NCBI GenBank assembly: GCA_002724675.1
Contig: PBPL01000030.1
Span: 1-47,090 of the forward strand
Length of the DNA: 47,090 nt
Direction: 5' to 3'
DNA from: Deltaproteobacteria bacterium
GTDB taxonomy: Bacteria; Myxococcota_A; UBA796; UBA9615
In this document: positions 16,608-25,094 of the stretch, in pieces
How the letters are laid out: the number at the start of each line of letters is the position of its first letter
Position numbering within the stretch: the stretch's first letter is position 1
Notes under the pieces: model-generated
The model's input: only the letters and a program-made list of their open reading frames with translations
Databases searched by the model: none
Told to the model about the DNA's origin: nothing
Made by a program: the position numbers and the translations under genes

Positions 16608-18563
16608 ATGGCTGAGGCCTACCAGAGGCGGTCGACGCTGCCGGCTATGGTCCACGACAGGCCCAAGCGGCGCCAGCGCCACGCCCTCGCTCGGCTCGGC
16701 CTAGGCTTTCTGATGCTCCTCGGCGCCGGGGCCTGCAAACAAACGCCCTTTGAGGGCCGAGACCCCGGGGATTGCAGCGACCGGGCCGACAACGACGTGG
16801 ACGGTCTGTATGACTGCGACGACGAGGGCTGCCTGGGAGCACCCGACTGCTTGGAAGCCGACGACCCAACCCCCGCTCCCGATCCCATCCGACAGGGTGT
16901 ATTCCAGTTGGGTCCCGAAGTCATTTGTGCCAATCCCGTAGCGGGCATCGACCGCTTGGAGGAGGTCAGTCTCCAGCGCGGGATTGACCAGGTTGTCTTT
17001 GACCCCACCAGCGGCACGGATGTGGAGGACATCGGCGCGACAACCGGGCGGGGTGGGGCCGTACTGGCAGCCGATCTGGACGGCGATGGAGACCTCGACC
17101 TCATGCAGGGGCCGACCACCATCTACGTCAATGATGGCCAGGCCCACTTCACCGCCACCGACGGCCCGCTACCCATGGGGACGATCGGCTCGGCTACGTA
17201 CTTGGGCGCCTACGACCTCGACGGAGACGGTCTCCCTGAGTTGATCGGAGACTGGGAGGCGGATGGAACCAACAGCATGCGCTTGTGGCGCAACCTCGGC
17301 AGCCTCACTTTCTCGGAGGCCGAGTTCTTCGACGTCCCCGACAGCGTCCAGACGGCCATCAACGCGAGCATTGCGTTGGGCGATCCCGACGGCGACGGTG
17401 ACATGGACCTTCTCTACATCACAGGCGCGTATTACGGCGACGACGGCAACCTCGTGTTCCCACCGGGTCTGATGTACCAAAACGTGGATGGCTCATTCGA
17501 GCTGTGGTTCGAGATGCCGGGCCACCCAAGCAGTCAGGTGGCGCTGTTCACGGATCGAGACAATGACGGGGATCAGGACCTCTATGTGCCCAACGACTGG
17601 CCACATGAGGGCGCTCCCTCGGTGTTTTGGCGCAACGATGGTGTGGACGCAGACGGGAAGCCCACCCTCGTGGACGACGCACAGTCTCTTGGAGCGAACC
17701 TGGAGATGGCCGCCATGGGCATCGACTCCGCCGACCTGAACGCTGATGGTCGCCTGGATTACTGCATCACAGACGTGGGGCGACCTCTGTGCCTGGTGAG
17801 CCAGCCCGACGGCAGCTACGCCGAGGGCGGGAGCGCTCTGGGCCTCTATCCGGACATCAAAGGAGGCAACGACTTCTTGTCGACCGTGGGGTGGTCCATC
17901 GATTTCGCGGACATGGACAACGACGGCTGGGTAGAGACCTTACAGGCGAGCGCTCCCGACTCCGTGGCGGTCGAGAATGACCTGTACGAGGTGGCCGATC
18001 TGTTGTGGCGAGGCCTGCCTGACGGCACGTTCGAAGATGTGTCCGAAGCTGTCGGCTTTGCAGATCTCACCGATCATCTCGGACTGGTCACTGCCGACTT
18101 GGATGGAGACGGCTGGCTCGAGGTCTTCACCGCTGGACGAGGCTCCGTACCCAGACTGTACGCAAACCGCTGCGGAAGCGAGAGCTGGCTCGAGGTCCTA
18201 TTGCAGGGCCCACCAGAGAACCGCCGGGGCTTTGGGGCCCGCATGGAGCTCACATGGAGCGGTGGAACCCAGGTGCGCGAGTTGACGGGTCTACGAGCCA
18301 CAAGCCAAGGCCCTCCACGCGTCCACTTCGGCCTCGGCCAGGACGAAGAAGCCATGCGCTTGGAGATCCAGTGGCCCGACGGCGAGATCAGTATCTACGA
18401 AGCCTTACCAGCCCGTCGTATGGTGACAGCAGTGCACAGCAGCATCGCCGATGACGAGAAAGCCCCCGGGGACGATGATGACTCCGCAAGCGACATCGCC
18501 GATGACGAGAAAGACCTCGGGGACGATGATGACTCCGCAAGCGACGATGCGGGTGGACAATAG
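16608..18563 (+). CDS. FG-GAP/VCBS repeat protein with UnbV/ASPIC domain, lipoprotein
   Basis: The start is placed at the ATG two bases after the previous stop, with GGAGGG upstream. A second ATG at 16647 gives a more conventional 30-residue lipoprotein signal ending GAGAC. A CSDRADNDVDGLYDCDDEGC module follows the anchor. Seven-blade-like FG-GAP repeats come next, each with a D-x-D-x-D-G or similar calcium loop (AADLDGDGDLDLM, YDLDGDGLPEL, GDPDGDGDMDLL, DRDNDGDQDLYV, ADLDGDGWLEVF). The C-terminal ASPIC/UnbV domain starts at GSESWLEVLLQG and includes GFGARMELTWSGG and HFGLGQ. A Ser/Asp tail made of two 17-residue repeats ends the protein. The family is extracellular; the biochemical role is unclear. 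About 650 residues. Confidence 0.85.
   Translation: MAEAYQRRSTLPAMVHDRPKRRQRHALARLGLGFLMLLGAGACKQTPFEGRDPGDCSDRADNDVDGLYDCDDEGCLGAPDCLEADDPTPAPDPIRQGVFQLGPEVICANPVAGIDRLEEVSLQRGIDQVVFDPTSGTDVEDIGATTGRGGAVLAADLDGDGDLDLMQGPTTIYVNDGQAHFTATDGPLPMGTIGSATYLGAYDLDGDGLPELIGDWEADGTNSMRLWRNLGSLTFSEAEFFDVPDSVQTAINASIALGDPDGDGDMDLLYITGAYYGDDGNLVFPPGLMYQNVDGSFELWFEMPGHPSSQVALFTDRDNDGDQDLYVPNDWPHEGAPSVFWRNDGVDADGKPTLVDDAQSLGANLEMAAMGIDSADLNADGRLDYCITDVGRPLCLVSQPDGSYAEGGSALGLYPDIKGGNDFLSTVGWSIDFADMDNDGWVETLQASAPDSVAVENDLYEVADLLWRGLPDGTFEDVSEAVGFADLTDHLGLVTADLDGDGWLEVFTAGRGSVPRLYANRCGSESWLEVLLQGPPENRRGFGARMELTWSGGTQVRELTGLRATSQGPPRVHFGLGQDEEAMRLEIQWPDGEISIYEALPARRMVTAVHSSIADDEKAPGDDDDSASDIADDEKDLGDDDDSASDDAGGQ
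18444..18545 (+). repeat. Two 51-base tandem repeats in the C-terminal tail
   Basis: Copies at 18444-18494 and 18495-18545 differ at only a few bases and encode IADDEK(AP/DL)GDDDDSASD. Near identity at the DNA level suggests a recent duplication, unlike the older acidic linkers elsewhere. Confidence 0.9.
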
Positions 18564-18569
18564 GAACAC

Positions 18570-20210
18570 ATGGACCGACGTGATTTCCTGAAGATGACAT
18601 CGGGCGCCCTGCTCGCCGGGTTGGGCAGCGGCTGTGACGAGATCGATCCAAGCAACGATCCCAACGGCTCCAGCGGTGCGTCGGGCCCGAGCCTGTCGGG
18701 AGAGCTGCCCGTCGAGCGGGAAGCATGGGGGCTTCCCCCCTCGGGCCAGGAGTACACGCTGCTGCCCGAGTCGGCCCGACCCGAGGCCATGCTCGAGGTG
18801 TTCCTCTTGGGCGGGATGTCGCCCTGGGAGACCTTCTACACGGTGCCCGAGCTGTGTGATCCCTCGGTGGGTGGGGTCTACGCAGGGCAACAGTGGTGGA
18901 CCTTTCAGGAGCCGGGCGATGGAAGCGTACCCACCTGGTTCGCTGACTGTGATGGTGGAGACCGCCCGCTCTACGAACCCTTTGCCGCCGATGGTCAGGG
19001 ACTCACGGTCAACCTGGGGCCCTTCATCTACCCACTCAGAGACCGACCCGACATCCTGTCCCGCATGCGGGTCTGGGTCATGCGCCACGACGTCGAGCCC
19101 CACGCAGTAGCCATCCCGTTCGCGGTTGCCGGCCACGGGGTCAGCAACCCGAGAATGAGTGGGTTCGGTGCCCACATTCAGCGCCACTTCAACGACACGC
19201 TGGGAGAACGGAGCGCTCCCTACGCGTACACGCTCTACATGAGTTCGTTCGACCGCTCCAACAATGGCGCAGCAGCCACAGCCCTCGGGCTCCATCCGGC
19301 GACCGCCCAGCCTCTCTCCCTCCAGCTCGGGCCCAACCCAAGGCTGCCTGTCCAGCTACCGCGCCCAGGGGTCACCGGCTACAAGACCGAGCTGGATGCT
19401 CTTGTGGCGCACTACACAGCACGCCTCCGACAGCGGCTCAACCACGCCATTGCAGGCGACCTCAGGTCCCCTGGTTTCATGGACTTCGCGTCCGCCAGAG
19501 CGGCCCTACGCAACCACGAGGCGCTGATTGATCTCTTGCCCGCCAGCCTCTTCGAGCTCTCGGAGGTCACCATGTGTACGCCCCATCCGGGCTACGCCGA
19601 CCTCCACGACCTCTTCACTGTCACCGACGAGACGACCGCAGCACTCCAAATGGCCCGGCACCTGATCACAGCAGGTGAGGATGCCCCCAGATACGTTCAG
19701 GTGATGGAGGCCGGCGTCTTCACAGACCCCAATGGCCAGGGCTACGACACACACGCCGAACATGTACTGGGCCAGGGTCCCAATCTGATGCACATGGCCC
19801 GGCAATTGGCATCCATCATCAACGAGCCCGACGAGAACGACCCCAATAAGCTCGACCTCGACAGACACTTCGTCTTGCTCAACACCGAGTTCGGACGGGC
19901 CCCCATTCCAGAGGTCACACCAGCCAATCCTCGAGGTCGAGGGACCAACCACTGGCCATGGGGCTATGTGGTGGTCGGCTTCGGCGGCTTCGTGGACGAG
20001 GAGCGTCAGGGGGTGGTGGGAGCCATCGGTGAAGACGCCTACGCACTCTCGAGCTTCACGCCCACCGAGCACCGGGCAGCGATGCTTCTGGCCATGGGGA
20101 TCTGGCCATTCGCTGACGAGTCTTTCGCCGTCGGCGACATTCGAGACGCCTCCACCGAGCTGGACGCGGCCCTCTGGCTCAAGTCCGAGGTCCTGGGGTA
20201 CTCCAAGTGA
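18570..20210 (+). CDS. Tat-exported DUF1501-type protein, putative lipoprotein
   Basis: The 546-residue protein begins MDRRDFLKMTSGALLAGLGSGC, a twin-arginine signal joined to a lipobox (C22), so it should be folded before export and lipid-anchored. The body matches the DUF1501 (sulfatase-like fold) family: LEVFLLGGMSPWETFY near residue 93, VMRHDVEPHAVA near 171 and YDTHAEHVLGQGPNLM with NTEFGRAPIP and GRGTNHWPWGYVVVGFG toward the C-terminus. These are the conserved His/Asp/Gly blocks of this group. DUF1501 proteins are usually encoded next to DUF1549/DUF1553 or DUF1800 proteins, and the next gene, overlapping by four bases, fits that. It starts six bases after the UnbV gene stop. The substrate is unknown. 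Confidence 0.78.
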   Translation: MDRRDFLKMTSGALLAGLGSGCDEIDPSNDPNGSSGASGPSLSGELPVEREAWGLPPSGQEYTLLPESARPEAMLEVFLLGGMSPWETFYTVPELCDPSVGGVYAGQQWWTFQEPGDGSVPTWFADCDGGDRPLYEPFAADGQGLTVNLGPFIYPLRDRPDILSRMRVWVMRHDVEPHAVAIPFAVAGHGVSNPRMSGFGAHIQRHFNDTLGERSAPYAYTLYMSSFDRSNNGAAATALGLHPATAQPLSLQLGPNPRLPVQLPRPGVTGYKTELDALVAHYTARLRQRLNHAIAGDLRSPGFMDFASARAALRNHEALIDLLPASLFELSEVTMCTPHPGYADLHDLFTVTDETTAALQMARHLITAGEDAPRYVQVMEAGVFTDPNGQGYDTHAEHVLGQGPNLMHMARQLASIINEPDENDPNKLDLDRHFVLLNTEFGRAPIPEVTPANPRGRGTNHWPWGYVVVGFGGFVDEERQGVVGAIGEDAYALSSFTPTEHRAAMLLAMGIWPFADESFAVGDIRDASTELDAALWLKSEVLGYSK

Positions 20211-22432
20211 TCCGACGAACTGCCCTGCTCTGCATGATCACCCTCAGCACGTTGTCGTGCCAGGGACAGAACAACTTCGAAGGGAACGAGCCCGGAGAGT
20301 GCTCCGACCGAGCGGACAACGATGCAGATGGACTGTTCGACTGCAACGATGAGGGCTGCCTCGGCGCGCCCGACTGCCAGCAGGGCGACACGTTCCTTCC
20401 CGGCATGCTGGAAGACACGCCCTCATGCGACGCCGGGGACGAAGCGTTCGTACGAAAGGTGGTCCCCCAGCTGTGGGGGCGTCATCCCCTCTCACTAGTG
20501 GAGGTGGAGTTGCTCAGCCAGATCATCGAGCAGAGCAGCCGCCAGACGTTGGTTCAGGCGATGATGCGCTCCCACCGATTCCAGGCGCGGTGGCACGAGG
20601 TCCTCAAAGACTTTCTCCAGATCAATCGGGTTGGCGAGCGCACCGGCATGGGGTGCTCCTCGTCCATGTCCGAGAGCGAGTCTCACGCATCCATCTCAGA
20701 CGACCTGGCCGAATTCGTGCGGGACGCCGCACCCGATGGTGAGCCCTACCCATTCTCCTGGTCGCTGACCGAGCTCATCTTGTCCTCGCTAGCACTGGAC
20801 GACATCAGCCCTGTCTTCCGAGCCCATCTGTTCACCCAGCTGGGCTCCAAGGTCATCAACCTGGACAACCCGGGTGCGAACGTGGCTTGGCGGGGTGTCT
20901 ACGCTGACTTGTTCGAGAGCAGCTACCTCAACCGCAGGATGGGCTGCCTCGCCTGCCACAACTCGGAATACTCCGTCACCGATGCCGCCGATCCTGAGCT
21001 CGACCGAACCTGGCAGGTTCCCGGTCACGTGGAGAAGGCCCTGTACGGCGACAGCGGGGGACGCCCGTTCCAGGACCTGGCGGCCTACTTCCGGGTGGAA
21101 GGTGTCCTGGACATGAGGTTCGTGCCCGAAGGGGTGACGCCAGCGCTCTTCTGGGATCTGGGCGCCGAGGGCTTCAACCCATGGGGCATGTCCAGCAACT
21201 GCGGAACGTTCATCCTTCCCGAGGACATTCAGCCCGACTGCCCCTGCGCCCCCGCCTCCTACCTCGTAGACCCCACCACCGAGTGTCCCTGCCCCTCTGA
21301 AGCCTGGGAGGGGCACTTCATCGAGGACACTCCCGATCGCCCCAGCATCTGGCACCTGGAGCGCTGGCTGAGAGGCGGCTTCGACCGACTCCGAGAGGGC
21401 GGCTACGTGGTGGCAGACGACAACAGCGTGGACGGCGAAGAGGCCTTTGCGTGGATGGTCGCCATGAGCACCGCAGAGAAGGTCTGGACCGAGGTCACCG
21501 GACGGAAGCTCACCACACCCCACTTCTTCCCACGCAACCCCTACCAAAGGGATCTCCTGCAGTACCTAACGGAAGTGTTCGTCGACAGCTCGTTCTCCCT
21601 CAAGACGCTCGTGGAGGCCGCCGTACTTCATCCCTACTTCAATCCGGGAATGCCCGACCAGTGCGACAATCTGGAGTCGCCCTACTACCTAGCCCCCGTC
21701 TTCAACCCCTGGGTGGTCGAGCACGAGACCCCCGAGCTTCGGCTCAACAACCCCGGTGATGCTGTCGAGCGCCTGCCCCCCAGGGCCCTGCTGGGTGCGC
21801 TGTCTTCGGCCATGGACTGGCCCGACATCAATAGTCAGATTGAGACCCACGAACACAACGACGAAGGCACACCGATCATTGGCTCAGGACTCACTCCAGC
21901 ATTGGAGTTCGAGATTGATATCGGCATCTACCTTCTCGATGGCGAGACGGGCTTTCGAAGCAGCAATTTCGCCGAGGCGCTCGCGTGGGAAGAGGCCCTG
22001 GGCGCCTGTGTAAACCCCTTCCCGCTGGACGAAGAGGTGGTGGACGACTGGATCGACCTGTTGGTCAGCGAGACTCCGGCAGACAGCACGCTCGAGGACC
22101 TCGTCCTGACCCTCAAAGACCGACTAGTAGGCCGCCCGGTGTTCGACCACAGCGACGAACGAGCGCTCATCGAGGCTCTCGCCATGGAGCCACTGGACGC
22201 CACAGTCGACAGCCTTCCCGCTGCTCAAGAGCCACTGCGGCGGGTGTGCTCGGGCTTCCTGTCCTCACCCGACTTCTTGATCGCCGGAGCACCGGGGGAC
22301 GACCTGAGCGGCACCCCAGTCCCCATCGCTCCCACCGGCTCGTCAACGACCGAGATCTGCGCTCAGCTTGTGGACGAGCTGTTTGCCAACGGCCAGGCTA
22401 GCTGCACCGGCACCGGCGCCATCCAACTGTAG
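20207..22432 (+). CDS. DUF1549/DUF1553-like lipoprotein with CxxCH motif
   Basis: The GTG at 20207 overlaps the DUF1501 stop (GTGA) and gives 741 residues with lipobox STLSC (C18). The same CSDRADNDADGLFDCNDEGC module lies at about residues 32-53. The central region reads like DUF1549 (VVPQLWGRHPLSLVEVELL, then MMRSHRFQARWHEVLKDFL). A CLACH heme-attachment-type motif follows near residue 247. The second half contains a DUF1553-like block (VTGRKLTTPHFFPRNPYQRDLLQYLTEVF, split here as TGRKLTTPHFF and RDLLQYLTEVF). Heme binding would imply a redox role, but a single CxxCH without a clear distal ligand is weak evidence. It is the usual partner type of DUF1501 proteins. The family call is moderate; DUF1800-like is an alternative. 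Confidence 0.6.
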   Translation: MIRRTALLCMITLSTLSCQGQNNFEGNEPGECSDRADNDADGLFDCNDEGCLGAPDCQQGDTFLPGMLEDTPSCDAGDEAFVRKVVPQLWGRHPLSLVEVELLSQIIEQSSRQTLVQAMMRSHRFQARWHEVLKDFLQINRVGERTGMGCSSSMSESESHASISDDLAEFVRDAAPDGEPYPFSWSLTELILSSLALDDISPVFRAHLFTQLGSKVINLDNPGANVAWRGVYADLFESSYLNRRMGCLACHNSEYSVTDAADPELDRTWQVPGHVEKALYGDSGGRPFQDLAAYFRVEGVLDMRFVPEGVTPALFWDLGAEGFNPWGMSSNCGTFILPEDIQPDCPCAPASYLVDPTTECPCPSEAWEGHFIEDTPDRPSIWHLERWLRGGFDRLREGGYVVADDNSVDGEEAFAWMVAMSTAEKVWTEVTGRKLTTPHFFPRNPYQRDLLQYLTEVFVDSSFSLKTLVEAAVLHPYFNPGMPDQCDNLESPYYLAPVFNPWVVEHETPELRLNNPGDAVERLPPRALLGALSSAMDWPDINSQIETHEHNDEGTPIIGSGLTPALEFEIDIGIYLLDGETGFRSSNFAEALAWEEALGACVNPFPLDEEVVDDWIDLLVSETPADSTLEDLVLTLKDRLVGRPVFDHSDERALIEALAMEPLDATVDSLPAAQEPLRRVCSGFLSSPDFLIAGAPGDDLSGTPVPIAPTGSSTTEICAQLVDELFANGQASCTGTGAIQL

Positions 22433-22467
22433 AGCGAGTCCCCAACCTAGCGGTCAACAACCGTCTC

Positions 22468-25071
22468 TCAGCGTGGGCAGATGCCCCCGCAGCCATCGTC
22501 CGTTCCCCGAAGCACACGCCAAGAAGTGACCGAGTTGGACTGGACCGAAGAGGCGTAGAGCCAGGTGCCATCCGAGTTGAGCACCAATCCATTGACCCAG
22601 TCCAGGTGGGTCGAGTCCACCACACTATCGGCCAGGTCGAGGCGCCCATCATCTCGCCGATGGAACGCGGTGATGGAGTCATCGTCTCTAGCCGCAACAA
22701 AGACGGAGTCTCCCGTGGGAGACACCACCACGCCCGCCGCACCACTGATGGGGATGCCAGGGCCGACCTGCACCGTCTGCACGTGGCTCAGCGAGCCATC
22801 CCCATCATCACGCGCTAAGACCACCACCGTGTCGAGCACCGGACTCGCCACGTAGACGTGTCGGTCATCGGGAGCCAGCGCAAGAAACTCGGCACCATGA
22901 AGATCGCGACGGATCAATGCGGGCCTGGGCTTCAAGGCGCCGCTCTTGTTGTCCCGCTCATAGTGGGCAACAGACGCCGCCTCGTGACTGGCCGCATAGA
23001 GATCCCCCCCGTCTCGGGTAATTACAATGTTCTCGATGCCTCGCAAGGCGGGCGCCGCATAGACCTGGCCCGGCCCCAATGTCCCCCCGTCCTGGATGGG
23101 AAAGTGGAACATGCAGCCGTCCCCATCCCACTGGAAGTCCGCCACATACAGGTGACGACCATCTGCGCTGGTGATCACATCCACGGGAAACGAGCGGCGC
23201 CCCGTACAACCGGGAAGGTCCTTTTTGTCGCGCAACGTCAAGGTTCCCGAGTCCTTGTCTCGCTCGAAGAGATAGAGAGCCGGATAGTCCGCCTCGACCA
23301 CTCCGACCCAGCGTCCATGGGGTCGCGTCACCGTGACGTTGAGTACAGCCCCCTCACCGAACTGAGGCAACTTGAGGTTCTCGAACGGCCGCTCAGTGAA
23401 CTCCCCCGTACCCGCATCCACTGCGAAGCTACCCACCGACACACCGTTGGACGCACGGGGCGCCACGTACACATGACGATCATCGGGGCTGAGGTCGAGG
23501 TTGTAGGCTCCAGCGAGGTTGCCGATGCCTCCCCTTCCCTTTTGGGTGAACTGGGCCGAGCCGGTAGCGTCAATCTCGCTCAGGGCATCGACGATGGCGT
23601 TGACCACATACAGTCGAGAGGGCCCGAACGCAGCGTGGGTGTAGCCGCGCCAGTTCTTGGGGTGCTCCGGCATGGGGGGGCCGGCGCCTTCCAAGTTCCG
23701 ATTTGCCCACGGGAACCGCGCGTAGTCCATCCAGAACGGGGACTCGTCCAGCTGCCGTATCAGGCGAAGCTGGTCTCCATCACGCCGGTACACCCGCAGG
23801 TTGAAGTACGAGGCCATGGCGCTCACAACCACAGAACGGCCATCGGGCGACACGACGACCGCAGACGGCGTGGCAAACGGCCCCTCCTCCGCCCCCTCTT
23901 CCTCGCCTCCGTACATTTCCCGAACACAACCGTGGATTGCTGGCGCAGGGCCGGCTCGCCCCAGGGGCGTCAACTCACCGGTGTCGGGCTGCCTCTTGAA
24001 CATTCCCAGGCTGTGGTCGCAAAAGCCCACGGTGTACACATGCTGACCATCGGGAGAGACCGTCACCCCGTCCACATTGAGTAGCCCCGGTTGACCGGAA
24101 ATCCGTACGCCCGGGCTCAGCCCACGTGCAGACACCGACCACTGAGACAAGACGGACTGGTCGAAGCCTGCCGCGTAGAGATGTCTGCCATCCGGTGAGA
24201 ACGCCACCTGACGCACTCCCGAGAGCACCGGATCGGTCACCGTATCCAACAAGGCCAAGGTGTCGGGAGCGGTCCTGTCATAGAGGCGCAAGGAGGACCC
24301 CTGGGCAGCCACCAGCCATCGTCCACTCGTGGCGAGACCGCGCGCTGCCCCTTGCCGTGCGGGAGCCAGCCGGAGCCGACCATCTTCACCACGGGTGAAG
24401 ACGACCAGAGCTTGCGGGCTGGCGGCGTACAGAGTGCGACCATCCGTGGCCAACACCACCGACTCAACCGGACCCACATCGAACGATTCACCGAACCGAA
24501 GTTGACCGTCGACGCGCACGAGGTGCGTGACACTCTCACTCTCGTCTGCAGCCACATAGACGTGGTTCTCATCACCGGACACAGCGACGGCTCGCAACCC
24601 CGACAGGCCCCCAAGACCCCCAGAGGCATGGGACAGCGCCCCTGCCGGGGCCAACCTCAGATCACTGTCGCAGCTCGGGCTACAGTCGCACCGGATACGA
24701 GGCTTCAAGTGTGTGCAGGTGAAACCATCCACGCACCGGTCCTCGGTGCAGGGGTCCGAATCGTCGCAGGAGCCGCACGAGGTGCCATCCGGCGCTGAGC
24801 CGCACTGCTGGAGCCACAGACAGCCCTCATCGGTGCTGAGGCCCACCAGCGGACCTGTAGGCGCGGAAATGGGCGGCCCCGATGTGTCCATCTCGGGTCG
24901 CGCGGAGGCCCCTCCTGGAGACTCAGACGGCGAGGTGGCCTCTGACGGAGGCGACGACGTGCAGCCGAAGACGAGAAGAACCAGGAGCCCTACCGCCACC
25001 TGCGCAGGAGCCAGCACCAAGGAACGTCGGGGATGGGAATGGCTGTGCAGGACCCGATGATACTCCCACAA
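22468..25071 (-). CDS. Beta-propeller (YVTN/lactonase-like) lipoprotein
   Basis: This protein of about 867 residues has a lipobox (VFGC, C37) behind a positively charged leader with HPRRS. The start is a TTG at 25071, which is uncertain because no ATG or GTG with a ribosome binding site lies between it and the upstream stop. Residues about 85-140 are Cys-rich (CGSCDDSDPCTEDRC). The rest is built from repeated propeller blades with the signature S-x-D-x-R-x-x-Y-V-A or similar: VAVSGDENHVYVAADE, VAFSPDGRHLYAAGFD, VTVSPDGQHVYTVGFC, LSPDDRHVYVAP and LAPDDRHVYVASP. About fourteen blade-like units imply two propellers. Such surface proteins bind ligands or proteins; lactonase activity is not demonstrable. 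It is the last gene of the minus-strand lipoprotein operon. Confidence 0.75.
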   Translation of the reverse strand: MWEYHRVLHSHSHPRRSLVLAPAQVAVGLLVLLVFGCTSSPPSEATSPSESPGGASARPEMDTSGPPISAPTGPLVGLSTDEGCLWLQQCGSAPDGTSCGSCDDSDPCTEDRCVDGFTCTHLKPRIRCDCSPSCDSDLRLAPAGALSHASGGLGGLSGLRAVAVSGDENHVYVAADESESVTHLVRVDGQLRFGESFDVGPVESVVLATDGRTLYAASPQALVVFTRGEDGRLRLAPARQGAARGLATSGRWLVAAQGSSLRLYDRTAPDTLALLDTVTDPVLSGVRQVAFSPDGRHLYAAGFDQSVLSQWSVSARGLSPGVRISGQPGLLNVDGVTVSPDGQHVYTVGFCDHSLGMFKRQPDTGELTPLGRAGPAPAIHGCVREMYGGEEEGAEEGPFATPSAVVVSPDGRSVVVSAMASYFNLRVYRRDGDQLRLIRQLDESPFWMDYARFPWANRNLEGAGPPMPEHPKNWRGYTHAAFGPSRLYVVNAIVDALSEIDATGSAQFTQKGRGGIGNLAGAYNLDLSPDDRHVYVAPRASNGVSVGSFAVDAGTGEFTERPFENLKLPQFGEGAVLNVTVTRPHGRWVGVVEADYPALYLFERDKDSGTLTLRDKKDLPGCTGRRSFPVDVITSADGRHLYVADFQWDGDGCMFHFPIQDGGTLGPGQVYAAPALRGIENIVITRDGGDLYAASHEAASVAHYERDNKSGALKPRPALIRRDLHGAEFLALAPDDRHVYVASPVLDTVVVLARDDGDGSLSHVQTVQVGPGIPISGAAGVVVSPTGDSVFVAARDDDSITAFHRRDDGRLDLADSVVDSTHLDWVNGLVLNSDGTWLYASSVQSNSVTSWRVLRGTDDGCGGICPR

Positions 25072-25094
25072 CGGAGTGCTACGGGGCCAAGGGC

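Noticed and set aside
22858-24084. Plus-strand 408-residue frame inside the propeller lipoprotein gene
   Set aside because: It is antisense to a repeated beta-propeller gene with clear blades; its own translation has no family features and no binding site.
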